In this document: positions 11,996-22,224 of the stretch, one piece after another
How the letters are laid out: each line of letters starts with the position of its first letter
Position numbering within the stretch: the stretch's first letter is position 1
From: Pseudorasbora parva
Lineage: Eukaryota; Chordata; Actinopteri; Cypriniformes; Gobionidae
NCBI RefSeq assembly: GCF_024679245.1
Contig: NC_090175.1
Span: forward strand, 54,956,449 to 55,020,448
DNA length: 64,000 nt
Direction of reading: 5' to 3'
Notes under the pieces: generated by a model
What the model was told of the DNA's origin: nothing
What the model saw: only the letters and a program-made list of their open reading frames with translations
The model's database searches: none
Translations under genes and position numbers: made by a program

Positions 11996-13800
11996 AATAC
12001 AAATTATATGTACATATTAAAAGTAATTTTATAAATAATCATGGTAGAGTTTTATTTTTAAATCCTGCCTTTAATCTTTCCTGGACTGAGAAGTCACAAA
12101 GAAATGTGCTGGCTGTCATCAGCATCAATCATGGGCCGTGTAAAAGAGGATCCGTCTTTCTTGCTAATCCTTGTTCTTTGGGATAGAGTCTTGTCTCATC
12201 TTACACATATGTCAGCCGGGTCCCTCCTAGTCAGCCTCAAAGGGATTTTGAGCCAAACATGGGCGAGAAGTCAGGTGACATCCTCACTGATGTCTTCTGC
12301 TAGTAATAGCTTCCTGTCATCGCTTTTTCCCGACAAACGTTTGCTGAGTATTGGAAAGCTTTATCATCAAAGCATAAAGTTTCATTCTTCATCCAGGGCG
12401 AGATCCAAGGTCCCTCTGATGGTCAGGCCTTTACAAGAGCAGTGTACAACAGGGGCCGGCTGGCAAAAACTACATCAAAACAGTTTTTTCCCCATGCATA
12501 CTAGCAAATACTCTTTTCCCCAAATCCCAATTAACAAAACGAGGACTGGAGTTACAATTAATCTACTGTGAGGAAGGGAAGCAGCTCGGGAAAAAAAGTG
12601 TGTTTTAATAACATTGTAAAGTATTTTCTCTACGGTTTCATTAATCCAGTGCTTTTTTATTAAGTCACTTTTATAGATTTTTACCAGGATGAAATACATT
12701 TTATGATGCCTAATAATTAAATGGCCAATAAATCAGATTACTTCAAGGAGGGTTTTTTGCAATTCAGGCCTATTTATTTATTAAAGTGCCCCTATGCTTT
12801 TTCGAATGCTACCTTCTGTGAAGTGTGAAAGGCTATGTTCAGAAATCTGACTGATTCTGTATACATCTGGAATCTGATCTAAATTACAGACTGTCCACAC
12901 TGTGTATCACAACTGTCCAGATCCGATTTAGATTTGTGTGTCCCATTTTCGGGAATATCTGCATTGGTTTCATGGGAGTAGCGTTGTGTCGGTAGGCATA
13001 CGCCAAAACAACCACAGCAACATGGAGGGGTTTGCAACAGAGATGTTGTCTTATTTACAACATGACAATGTAGAATCATGCTGGACTACTGCGTCTTAGC
13101 GGCTTTATTCCAGCTTTATGACATCTCCACTGGTCTCAAAACATGTCTCCAATTATAGGCTAATGTCATTTTCTGCTCTACCTACACCTGCAACACAACT
13201 TTCAGCATGTTTCCTATAACAACTCTTGATATGCGAGTCAGACTGAAACCGATTTCCAGAAATACAGAAAGACATATGAACGTGCGGTAGCTTGATACAG
13301 ATTTGTAGAAATTGCATTCAATGTGATATTTTTTTTGCCGTTGACACTTAATAAATATGATTGGATTCCAATCCGGATATGCACAAAAATTGCCTTGTTA
13401 AAAATTTTTGCCACCAGCGTTTTGGATCATTTTCACAAAGATGTCATGGCCCCCAGAATATTTGGTTGTATGAATAAATGAACATGCAATATGTCAAAAG
13501 AGAGAACAGACCTTCTGATTTTTAACAAAAACATGTTTTATTCTAGCTTCATGCATTCTTTATTATCAACACTTGAGTATGGGTAAGGTTCATAAAAAAA
13601 GCAACATTTGGAGGCAAAATCGGATCAATTCATATTTTTGCCAAATACTTCATCCAGATCAGTATTCAGAAATATGATCAGAACACATTGAGTAGATGGA
13701 GATCATCAACACCCCAAAGCTTCACAGTCCTATAGCTCGTCCTGGGTCCACATTTCATTCAGTGGCATTAGGCAGTTTTGATTTAGATGCTTTTCAATGT
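11996..13800. other. No gene recognised; candidate conserved block 12094-12450
   Basis: A 155-codon open frame (12104-12571 plus) has no recognisable domain and no codon-level signature, so I do not call it a gene. The interval 12094-12450 is low in repeats and compositionally balanced. A repeat-like 'aaagtgcccctatgctttttcg' at 12784 suggests a decayed dispersed element to about 13300. Confidence 0.4.
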
Positions 13801-13990
13801 TAAAGGGATAGTTCAATTTGAAATTAAATTTTGATATGTTTTAGCCTACCTCATGAGCATCCGAGATGTAGGAGTATTTATTGTAGTTTCAATTTTGATC
13901 ATTTTAGGTCAAACCGTTCTTGTTTGTGCCTCACATAATGCACTGCACTGAATGATTGTCAGGTTCATCTAATTAAAAATATGTTTTTTG
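13801..13990 (+). repeat. Fragment of 'aaagggatagttca' dispersed element
   Basis: The motif 'ttaaagggatagttca' begins here and again at 21733 ('tttaaagggatagttcaccc'). This is the terminal sequence of a very abundant fish nonautonomous DNA element (recollection). Only one end is visible. Confidence 0.5.
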
Positions 13991-14930
13991 TTTTTGTTTT
14001 ATTGGTGTATTAAAATGATTCGTTATGGTGCTTTAAATTATATAATTTCTCCAGGAGATAAAATAACCGAACATGATATATCCCATATAAAACAATCTTT
14101 TCCTTTACCGTCGCTGTTGCTGTGTTTTCCATTATCATTTGTGGTATCGTACAGTAATGGTATCCTGGGACCTTTAGTTTTACTCTGGTAAGGATGCTGC
14201 ATAATAAATGTCAGAATGTGAGCACAGAGTTTGCTATCAGATCGCATAATCAATATTAAATATAGTCAATATACACTAAAAAGCAGCACAGATCCGCAAA
14301 CAGCATTGATGTAAATAAAATCCCAAATGATCTGAGATGGTGTTTTAGTCTACGGCTGCAGCTCTATGTGCTATTATAAAGATCGCTGATCCAGGATCAG
14401 ATTTCCTCAGGCGATACTGAATTCTGTGTGTATAAACCCCGGGAGCTCGGCGGACCCAAGGTCAGGCCTCCTCTCTGACCTCCAGCGAGCTCCTGATGGA
14501 AATCTAACCAAGCATCACGGCAATCTGAGTCCTCCGAGTAAACAAACAGAAGCTCTTCAAAGGCCCAGGCCCAAACAGAGAGTCCTCACACTGACCGCCC
14601 AACCCCACAAAGGCTTGCTAATGCATGTTATTTTTATATTCTCTCTGCTGGCCGGTGTGTAGTCGCATTACAAACGTCTAATAGTGGATAGTCTTGCATT
14701 GGCAGACTTTTGACTAGCACAAAACTCATGCACTCATGCAGCTTATTCTGTTCAATAAATGCCCACTTAGACAGGAAAAAACCATCTGACCGACATGCAA
14801 CGTGACCATTGCTTTTTTTAAACCGCCACTTAGTTTGTATTGAAGGATATGCATGTGATATGATATGCGAAATGTTTCTTAATGTTAAATGAATGCTCTT
14901 TTTACATCTGTGCGATATGGTAACACTTGA
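13991..14930. other. No gene recognised; candidate conserved block 14350-14620
   Basis: No element ends or RNA genes seen. 14350-14620 is GC-richer, without tandem structure, in an AT-rich neighbourhood, and could be conserved noncoding DNA. Short frames at 14426-14662 and 14634-14933 lack recognisable domains. Confidence 0.35.
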
Positions 14931-15085
14931 CAATAAGGTTCTGCATTTACTAACAATGAGAAATGCATTTGTTACTGTACTTCTTTATCTTTGTTAAATG
15001 TTCATTGTTAGTTCATGTTTGTTTAGATGCATTAAATATGATCGGATGCTAGTTTTGATATTAATAATGCATTAGAAAATGTTGA
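14930..15085 (+). repeat. Fragment of 'gtaacacttgacaataaggtt' element
   Basis: The sequence 'gtaacacttgacaataaggttctgca..taacaatgag' resembles the termini of a common fish short inverted-repeat element that begins 'acactttacaataaggtt' (recollection). Only the left side is seen. Confidence 0.45.
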
Positions 15086-15097
15086 AATTGTCTCACA

Positions 15098-15207
15098 CAC
15101 GTTTGTTTTTGTGAAATGTGGGGACATTCCATAGTCATAAATGTTTTTACAAAACATTTTTTCTATCCCCCTACACTGCCCCTAAATCCTACCCATCACG
15201 CGCACAT

Positions 15208-15246
<39 letters not shown>

Positions 15247-15445
15247 TTACTTTCTCACACTTTACTTTACTTACTTTTTATTTTCTCAAAAAAACTCCTC
15301 CTGTATGATTTATAAGCCTTTTGAAAAGTGGGGCCATGGGTAATGCCCTCATATTTCACCCTCTCCTGTAATACCTGTGTCATACCCATGTCATTATACA
15401 CATTTGTGTCCTGATATTTGACAAAAACAAGCACACTTTCTCACT
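15098..15445 (+). repeat. Dispersed repeat with internal (CA)16
   Basis: Contains 'gtggggacattccatagtc', 'tctatccccctacactgcccc', 'tcaaaaaaactcctcctgta' and 'accctctcctgtaatacctg', the hallmark text of a widespread cyprinid repeat (recollection). A CA dinucleotide run at 15211-15242 replaces part of the usual sequence. Confidence 0.6.
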
Positions 15446-15469
15446 CACACACACACATTCTCTCTTCTC

Positions 15470-15862
15470 TTACCTTAAAAGTTATAACCACAAATAGGTA
15501 ATTGTTATAATGTAACTATTATTATGATTATTTATCAGATGATACAGCGGTAACATTTTATTTTAAGGTTCAGTTATTAACTATTAACTAATTGCTTATT
15601 AGCATGCATATTACTAGGATATTGGCTGTTTATTAGTACTTATAAAGCACATATTAATATCTTATTCTACATCCCTTTATACTACCTAAATTAGGAGTTT
15701 ATTGAGGCAAAAGTCGTAGTTAATAGTGAATGTGTTCCCCATACTAAAGTGTTACCGATACGGCATGTTACAAAGTTGTTTATTAGGCATTATTATGCAT
15801 GTATTATAATGCATTAAGAATACACTTATAAAGCACTATAAGGCTTCATAGAAAGTGTTACC
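15470..15862 (+). repeat. Family H dispersed repeat, copy 1, split by a 208-bp element
   Basis: 'cttaaaagttataaccacaaatagg' and the downstream block 'ttgtttattaggcattat..gcatg..ataaagcactataaggcttca' match 32280-32440 in order. The 32.3-kb copy lacks the insertion at 15549-15756, giving an unoccupied reference. The tip 'gaaagtgttacc' resembles the insert's own ends, so the two may be related. Confidence 0.65.
15541..15764 (+). mobile_element. 208-bp hAT-like nonautonomous element with 8-bp duplication
   Basis: Element 15549-15756 has ends GGTAACATTTTATTTTAAGG and, inverted, GGTAACACTTTAGTATGGGG. It is flanked by GATACAGC (15541-15548) and GATACGGC (15757-15764), a 7/8 match. An 8-bp duplication is characteristic of the hAT superfamily (established). 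No coding capacity. The homologous 'tttgtcagagggtagaacac attatagg' at 32 kb is the empty arrangement. Confidence 0.8.
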
Positions 15863-16769
15863 GAATCGCTCTTACACACACAGACCGGCCAGTACAGCAG
15901 TTTCCTCAAGCATGCACACAGCCTTCTACTGTATATGTAAGGGTACCCAGGAAGCTCACTGCATTTCATAATCTCTCAAGCTTGTCTGCTAGTTGAGTCA
16001 TTTATCTGCTCAGTGCCGGTCTGAGCCGTTTATTCCCCCGTCGGCAGGTGAGGATAGTATAGAGACACACCGAGAGAATCAGAGATCTCACCGGGGATCA
16101 GTCGCACTAACTGAGTCTTACCCGCTCCTGCTGCCGGCGGGAGACTGCAGGTGAGACGCCTAATCTAATCCAGTCGACTTCAGTTCCCCCCGAGGCAGAA
16201 AAATTGTTGGTGTTACAGTGGCTTTATGTTCCTTTTTAACAGTAGTGAACTGCAGTTCTTTCATTTCTTGCTTTAGGATTAAAGTAGTCCAGTCGATCTG
16301 AATCACAGCAGAAACTGTCGACTGAGTTCTGGATCAAGTTTTACTCCTTAAATATTGTCAATAGATACACGAAAACATGTTTAAATTAGTTATTAATGTG
16401 TCTTTAGTAATACTTTATATGTATACTATTAAAATAGACTTTAACTTTCAGTGACAACACATCATTAAAGCTATGCTATGTACCTTTTCCGTCTGCTAAG
16501 AGGTTGTCTTTTTTTTTAAAGGCGTAGTTTGATAACACCAAGTCTGAGCTCAGAATCTTGGGACATGTCATTAGGACTAGGGCAGAAATCATGTTAATGA
16601 ATCTGATTATTAACGTTACTGCAGTGTGACAGAGCAGGAGCGAGTGTTGTGGAGCTGAGCGAGGCCGCTGGAGCGATTGTTACGCAACACACGCCTCGCG
16701 AGCAGCGGGACTTTTATTATGACAGGACACAGTCGCCGGTGCTATTTCCATATGAGGTAGTATGAGTAT
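15863..16769. other. Single-copy-looking interval with GC-rich block at 16020-16160
   Basis: 16020-16160 is GC-rich relative to its surroundings. It contains two donor-like sites, 'gtcggcag gtgagg' at about 16041-16056 and 'gactgcag gtgagac' at about 16142-16156. A noncoding first exon of a host gene is possible, but no open frame supports it. No TATA box is obvious and orientation is uncertain. Elsewhere the interval shows nothing recognisable. Confidence 0.3.
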
Positions 16770-17244
16770 GAGGTAATGCAGCTCTGTTTATCATATCAGA
16801 AACATTTAAGTGTGTTTAAAATGGTGTTATGTGCATTCACACTGCTGTGACACTTGTTCACACAGTAAAGCTCTTCTGCAAAAATAAAACCGGTAACGCA
16901 GATATGATGCAATTGACAGGCGAATCCCTTAAGGCGGGCGTACACGGTGCAATTTTTGCTGTCGTACGAACTCGCAGACGATTTTTTTTTCTCGGGAGAA
17001 ATCGCATGGACATCGTAGATGCTCGTATGGTCGCACCGTGTGAGAGGAAATACGAGACGAGACAAGCACGTTAAGAGCACCTCCCGACCTTACGATAATT
17101 TTTAAACATGTTTAAAAAGTTTGGGGAGTCGGCCCGATTTTTACCAGCATATGACTGTCCCCTATTGCCAAATCATGCACAAGCACGCCACATAGGCTCA
17201 ATCTATGAGTATTATTAGCTCAATGGCTGCAAACATACTGCGTT

Positions 17245-17303
<59 letters not shown>

Positions 17304-17780
17304 TCTCTCTCTCACGTGCACTCTTCTCTCTCTCTCTCTGGTTGTTTCGGTTAAAAGGAATGGCTACTACTGTTCTCTGCTTTTCAACAAATCATTTGCA
17401 CACATTTTTTCTTTATTTTTTGTATCTGAAGCTATAGCAACAACATTGAAAGCTCTGGTGTCTGTGTACACGAAAACTCGTGTGATCGCGGCCGGCTCGC
17501 GGTGCAAACAGTCGTGCCATGTACCAGCTGATTTGATGCGATGATCAAATTAAATGACACGTAGCGTCTGCAATATCTCGAGTGTCCCAATTCGCACAGT
17601 GTACGCCCGCCTTTAGACACTATGCTGAAACGTCCCGGCTCATTGGTTAAAATTGTAATTCTCTCACAACTGACAAATAGTTGTAAAGATTTGGGATATT
17701 GTAAGAACTCTTTAAACACTGGCCTAGTGGTTTTTGGATATTTTACTGCAAAAATACTAGTGCACCTTTAAGAGTTTTCT
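16770..17780 (+). repeat. Family G dispersed repeat, copy 1, split by a TTA-flanked element
   Basis: 'cagctctgtttatcatatcag', 'ggtaacgcagatatg', 'attgacaggcga' on the left and 'tatgctgaaacgtcccgg', 'atttgggatattgtaag', 'cactggcctagtggttttt' on the right match 62384-62710. There the two halves are contiguous. The family ends 'gtgcacctttaag'. Both copies carry the same orientation. Confidence 0.75.
16929..17615 (+). mobile_element. PIF/Harbinger-like nonautonomous element, TTA duplication
   Basis: Element 16932-17612 (681 bp) has inverted ends AGGCGGGCGTACACGGTGC and, from the right, AGGCGGGCGTACACTGTGC. It is flanked by TTA on each side (16929-16931 and 17613-17615). A 3-bp TWA duplication is the hallmark of PIF/Harbinger (established). 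Family G at 62.5 kb is the empty site ('gactaccccaaacgctatg'). It contains a (CA)n run (17247-17301) and no transposase. Confidence 0.8.
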
Positions 17781-19326
17781 CACTTTTCAATGAGCTGCAG
17801 CACAGCACACACAAGCTCGTATTAGATTGTTTTTCCACTAAATTAACTTTCTTAGATGCCCCACACACAAACACACACATTTTAGAACTCGATCCGTGTT
17901 TGATTTGAAATCTGATGAAATTATATTTTCTCTGTGAAGATTTAATTTAGATTTCCAGTGAAACAAAAGTGCACAATAATGTCAGAATACACACATTGTC
18001 ACTCATTCTTTTTTCTCATATAGCAAACTATGAGTCAGTGGTTTCTGACACAGTATATGCATAATTATGTGAAATGATTATGTTATTATGGACACAAGCA
18101 GATGCAAGTGAGAAATTCTCTTGGCATCATGCTGACATCATTAACAACCGGTGTATGTACTATACACTGTCTGAACAAATGGATATCACTTCATCGCCTA
18201 CAAAATGACAGCGCTGAGGATTGATAAAAACTGATCCGAATCAAAGACATAATGTGAATGATGCTCATGCAGCCTAGAAATCATTTTCATTATGAATGTT
18301 TTCAAGTGCACTATTGGATCATTTCTTCAACCTTCTGGTCCTGAACCTTAACTCCTATAAAACACCACCCTGTTATTGTCTGGATGGCTTCTAGAGAACA
18401 AAATTAGAAATAAATCAAGCATACCAGATCTAAAGGACATTTTTACAGAGTGAAATTTCTTCAGATGCATCTTTGTCTGTGATTGGCAAAACATATGATT
18501 ACTTCAAAAGCAGTCGAGAGTCTGCAGCTGTGTGCATGCGTGCCAAACACAAATCATCAAAAACGCTCTTAATGGCCCGTTGTCCATCAGGAGAGCCCGT
18601 TCAGAAGATTCACTGGGCCGCCGTCAAAGTCCCTCCACTCCAAACCTAAACTACAAATAGTTCTTGCAAACCTGAAAGTATTTAAAGAGACAAGATAATG
18701 AATCGTTCTTTACCTGCATTTCACAACACTTCAATCACTGTCACACCTGCACAGCATGAAGGTATTAATATAGACCTGGGAACGTTCTCCAACAGAGTGC
18801 CGGCTGTTGTCCTATTCAGCCGAAGCAAATCTCAATTAAATTAGTCTGAATAGGTGCCATGAAAGAATGGCATTTCAGTACCCAGTGCTTTATTTTAAGG
18901 CATACGTCGACGGTGTGGTTACGGGCCGGATTCCTCAAGGTGCCGCGTTTGCACAGAGCTTGAGGGAGTCTCGCCTCCCAAATGCAATCAACCAGAAGCA
19001 CATTTAATTTCCCCCTTACACAAGTGAATTAAGCGCGAGATGCGTAGGCCTATTACGCACAAAGAGGAGTATGATAAGGGGTAAAGTCGAGGAACTGAGG
19101 ATCATTTTTAATGAGATGTCTGTCCTAATAATTCGTTTAATAAACTGTTATCTGAACGCATGGTCCGACACCATGAAATTGCAAGGCAATAACAGGGTTT
19201 TTTTGTTTTTTTGGGGGACAATTTCATAACGTCACAGATCAGCCAGTCTCTAACCTCCTTCACGCAGCGATCAGAAGTCTAATCACCTGCACCTGTCTTC
19301 AAACACCTCATCACCACTCACCACCT
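17781..19326. other. Single-copy-looking DNA; candidate conserved block 18800-19030
   Basis: No repeats or coding signature recognised. 18800-19030 contains 'aagcaaatctcaattaaattag' and 'gcatttcagtacccagtgctt', an uninterrupted block of balanced composition that could be conserved noncoding sequence. No alignment was possible. Confidence 0.35.
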
Positions 19327-19367
19327 TCAGGCTACATCCACACTGATATCATTTTGTCTGAAAACAC

Positions 19368-19885
19368 ATCGGCTGCGTCCGAAACCTGGAAAATGCTGCC
19401 TTCGGAGGACACATTTGAAGGCAGGAAGACATCAAGCAACGTCTGAATCTATTGTTAGCTTCACTTCCTGTCTCCTGAGGGACCTTCATCTGATGGATTT
19501 TAAGGCAGCATACGTGTGTCCTTCGCTGCCTTTGATATCCCACAATCCTGTGCTTTCCATTCAGTGACAGTTGAGCTGGGGAAATAAGATGGCGTCCGAA
19601 AGTTGCGTTTTCCTGGTAAGTTTGTGTGTAGATGTATGTTTTTTACCAATATTTTCCACTTCTGATGTCATTTCTAGCGAGAAATGACTAATGTAGTAAT
19701 TAAATAAGTGTTTAGTTCTCACCAAAGCTCGCTCTGTTTTGCTGTAGATCATTAAACTGTAACACTGCCTTAGAAGTCTGTCGGAAATTAGTTTCGTGAG
19801 GTGCCTTCATGCACAAAACACTGCCTTACAAGCCATTGTCTGATTAGGCAACGAGTCAATGCCTAGGTTTTTGGACACAGCCATC
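19368..19885 (+). mobile_element. Short inverted-repeat element with exon-like start
   Basis: Element 19371-19882 (512 bp) has ends GGCTGCGTCCGAAAC and, inverted, GGCTGTGTCCAAAAAC, flanked by ATC on both sides. Internally it carries 'aagatggcgtccgaaagttg' (ATG at about 19590) followed by a 'ctggtaagtt' donor-like sequence. It may retain the first exon of a lost transposase. A 3-bp duplication would suit PIF/Harbinger, though ATC is not the usual TWA. Confidence 0.65.
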
Positions 19886-19929
19886 TTTTTCTCTCTGCTT
19901 TGGCCTTCTGTCAAAAAATCTGACAAAAT

Positions 19930-20120
19930 GATTTATTTATTATATTCTTTGCAATGAATCAACACATGCTCAACTGTTTCTGACACACCACATTTCGCAC
20001 ATTTTCAGATTCTTTTTTCCTATGATAAACAGTGAGTAATGAAGGTACATGTGCCCTATTCGAAGCCTATATGTTTTGAAATCTTCCTTCCCGCTTCCCT
20101 ATTTATTTCTCTCAACCCCA
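19930..20120 (-). pseudogene. LINE ORF C-terminal remnant with zinc knuckle
   Basis: On the minus strand one frame reads RLRIGHMYLHYSLFIIGKK. After a frameshift the next reads KCAKCGVSETVEHVLIHC. The latter fits the Cx2Cx8Hx4C knuckle found at the C terminus of many non-LTR retrotransposon polyproteins, and the RxRxGH motif precedes it as expected. A TAA follows a few codons later. Clade (I, Jockey, L2 or Tx1-like) cannot be assigned from this fragment. It is inactive. Confidence 0.65.
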
Positions 20121-20136
20121 ACTTTATTTTGAATAC

Positions 20137-21695
20137 TACAGGGAGTGCAGAATTATTAGGCAAGTTGTATTTTTGAGGATTAATTTTATTATTGAACAAG
20201 AACCATGTTCTCAATGAACACAAAAAACTCATTAATATCAAAGCTGAATATTTTTGGAAGTTTTAGTTTTTAGTTTTAGCTATTTTAGGGGGATATCTGT
20301 GTGTGCAGGTGACTATTACTGTGCATAATTATTAGGCAACTTAACAAAAAACTAATTTATACCCATTTCAATTATTTATTTTTACCAGTGAAACCAATAT
20401 AACATCTCAACATTCACAAATATACATTTCTGACATTCAAAAACCAAACAAAAACAAATCAGTGACCAATATAGCCACCTTTCTTTGCAAGGACACTCAA
20501 AAGCCTGCCATCCATGGATTCTGTCAGTGTTTTGATCTGTTCACCATCAACATTGCGTGCAGCAGCAACCACAGCCTCCCAGACACTGTTCAGAGAGGTG
20601 TACTGTTTTCCCTCCTTGTAAATCGCACATTTGATGATGGACCACAGGTTCTCAATGGGGTTCAGGTCAGGTGAACAAGGAGGCCATATCATTAGATTTT
20701 CTTCTTTTATACCCTTTCTTGCCAGCCACGCTGTGGAGTACTTGGACGCGTGTGATGGAGCATTGTCCTGCATGAAAATCATGTTTTTCTTGAAGGATGC
20801 AGATTTCTTCCTGTACCACTGCTTGAAGAAGGTGTCTTCCAGAAACTGGCAGTAGGACTGGGAGTTGAGCTTGACTCCATCCTCAACCCGAAAAGGCCCC
20901 ACAAGCTCATCTTTGATGAGACCAGCCCAAACCAGTACTCCACCTCCACCTTGCTGGCGTCTGAGTCGGACTGGAGCTCTCTGCCCTTTACCAATCCAGC
21001 CACGGGCCCATCCATCTGGCCCATCAAGACTCACTCTCATTTCATCAGTCCATAAAACCTTAGAAAAACCAGTCTTGAGATTTTTCTTGGCCCAGTCTTG
21101 ACGTTTCAGCTTGTGTGTCTTGTTCAGTGGTGGTCGACTCTCTGCCTTTCTTACCTTGGCCATGTCTCTGAGTATTGCACACCTTGTGCTTTTGGGCACT
21201 CCAGTGATGTTGCAGCTCTGAAATATGGCCAAACTGGTGGCAAGTGGCATCTTGGCAGCTGCACCCTTGACTTTTCTCAGTTCACGGGCAGTTATTCTGC
21301 GCCTTGGTTTTTCCACACGCTTCTTGCGACCCTGTTGACTATTTTGAATGAAACGCTTGATTGTTCGATGATCACGCTTCAGAAGCTTGGCTATTTTAAG
21401 ACTGCTGCATCCCTCTGCAATATATCTCACTATTTTTGACCTTTCTGAGCCTGTCAAGTCCTTCTTTTGACCCATTTTGCCAAAGGAAAGGAAGTTGCCT
21501 AATAATTATGCACACCTGATATAGGGTGTTGATGTCATTAGACCACACCCCTTCTCATTACAGAGATGCACATCACCTAATATGCTTAATTGGTAGGAGG
21601 CTTTCCAGCCTATACAGCTTGGAGTAAGACAACATGCATAACGAGGATGATGTGGTCAAAATACTCCTTTGCCTAATAATTCTGCACTCCCTGTA
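20137..21695 (-). mobile_element. Intact Tc1-like transposon, DD37E type
   Basis: Element 20139-21693 (1555 bp) is flanked by TA at 20137-20138 and 21694-21695, the Tc1/mariner target duplication. The terminal 25 bp are identical inverted repeats starting CAGGGAGTGCAGAATTAT. A second pair of 20-bp repeats, GTGCATAATTATTAGGCAAC, lies inside at 20321-20340 and, inverted, at 21494-21513. This gives an IR/DR architecture with two related binding sites per end. The single gene spans 20459-21475. It was inserted into an older LINE fragment. Confidence 0.96.
20459..21475 (-). CDS. Tc1/mariner-family transposase, full length, DD37E triad
   Basis: This 338-residue protein would act in the nucleus, binding the inner and outer terminal repeats and performing cut-and-paste transposition into TA sites. 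Residues 1-110 form the bipartite helix-turn-helix DNA-binding region (ERSKIVRYIAEGCSSLKIAK; second helix set around 62-105). The basic stretch GRKKRVEKPRRR (49-60) is a likely nuclear signal/AT-hook-like linker. The DDE domain shows LWTDE (D144), glycine-rich RRQQGGGGVLVWAG (172-185), FMQDNAPSH (D237) and DLNPIENLW (E275). There are 37 residues between D237 and E275, so it is DD37E rather than the DD34E of classical Tc1. Length is typical of the superfamily and no stop or frameshift interrupts it. DD37E Tc1-like elements are known as the TRT group, noted for horizontal transfer (recollection). It could be active or a very recent copy; promoter activity is not visible. Confidence 0.96.
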   Translation of the reverse strand: MGQKKDLTGSERSKIVRYIAEGCSSLKIAKLLKRDHRTIKRFIQNSQQGRKKRVEKPRRRITARELRKVKGAAAKMPLATSLAIFQSCNITGVPKSTRCAILRDMAKVRKAESRPPLNKTHKLKRQDWAKKNLKTGFSKVLWTDEMRVSLDGPDGWARGWIGKGQRAPVRLRRQQGGGGVLVWAGLIKDELVGPFRVEDGVKLNSQSYCQFLEDTFFKQWYRKKSASFKKNMIFMQDNAPSHASKYSTAWLARKGIKEENLMIWPPCSPDLNPIENLWSIIKCAIYKEGKQYTSLNSVWEAVVAAARNVDGEQIKTLTESMDGRLLSVLAKKGGYIGH

Positions 21696-22224
21696 TACAG
21701 ATTGGCCTTCCGTCCACACTGAGACAGTGTTTTAAAGGGATAGTTCACCCAAAACTGAAAATGTTCTGTTTATCTGCTTACCCCCAGATGTAAGGATATG
21801 GTTTCATTTAAAAACGCTCTTTAAAGTGGACGTCTTCACGTCCTAGTGTGGACTGCGAGTGGAGATGTTTGAAAACGATGACGCATATTTAGTCATGTGA
21901 CACATTGCACCAATAAATATGCATGTATTATAGATTTATACCATGGTTTATATCGCTATTGTGCCAGTTATTTGCTATTCACACAGTTGCTAAAATACGT
22001 TACTTTGCACACTTCATATCACAGTCCTGCAAGGGTGATACAAAATATACATTAGCTGTCCTGTGGTAAAAAAAAAAAAAAGTGGAGTTGCGTTTTAGAC
22101 CAAACATAATAGTTGACCGAGTGCGACCTAGACACATCAGTGAATGTGAGACATTTTGCTAAATAAAATGATCCAGCCAGAAGAATTGTGTGATAACTTT
22201 ATGACGTCTGTATCCTCTCCGTGA

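Larger units (their letters stand above)
19900..21714 (-). mobile_element. 5'-truncated non-LTR retrotransposon with 13-bp duplication, split by Tc1
   Basis: TTGGCCTTCTGTC (19900-19912) and TTGGCCTTCCGTC (21702-21714) flank the insert and differ at one base. The retroelement sequence itself is 19913-20138 plus a few bases at 21696-21701. The DD37E transposon occupies the rest. Duplication length, 5' truncation and coding remnant (next entry) together indicate target-primed reverse transcription. Confidence 0.7.

Noticed and set aside
12104..12571. 155-codon open frame, plus strand
   Set aside because: No recognisable domain, no splice or start context and no family similarity; length is plausible by chance in this composition.
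20779..21439. Several frames of 74-113 codons on both strands
   Set aside because: All are shadows of the 338-codon transposase.
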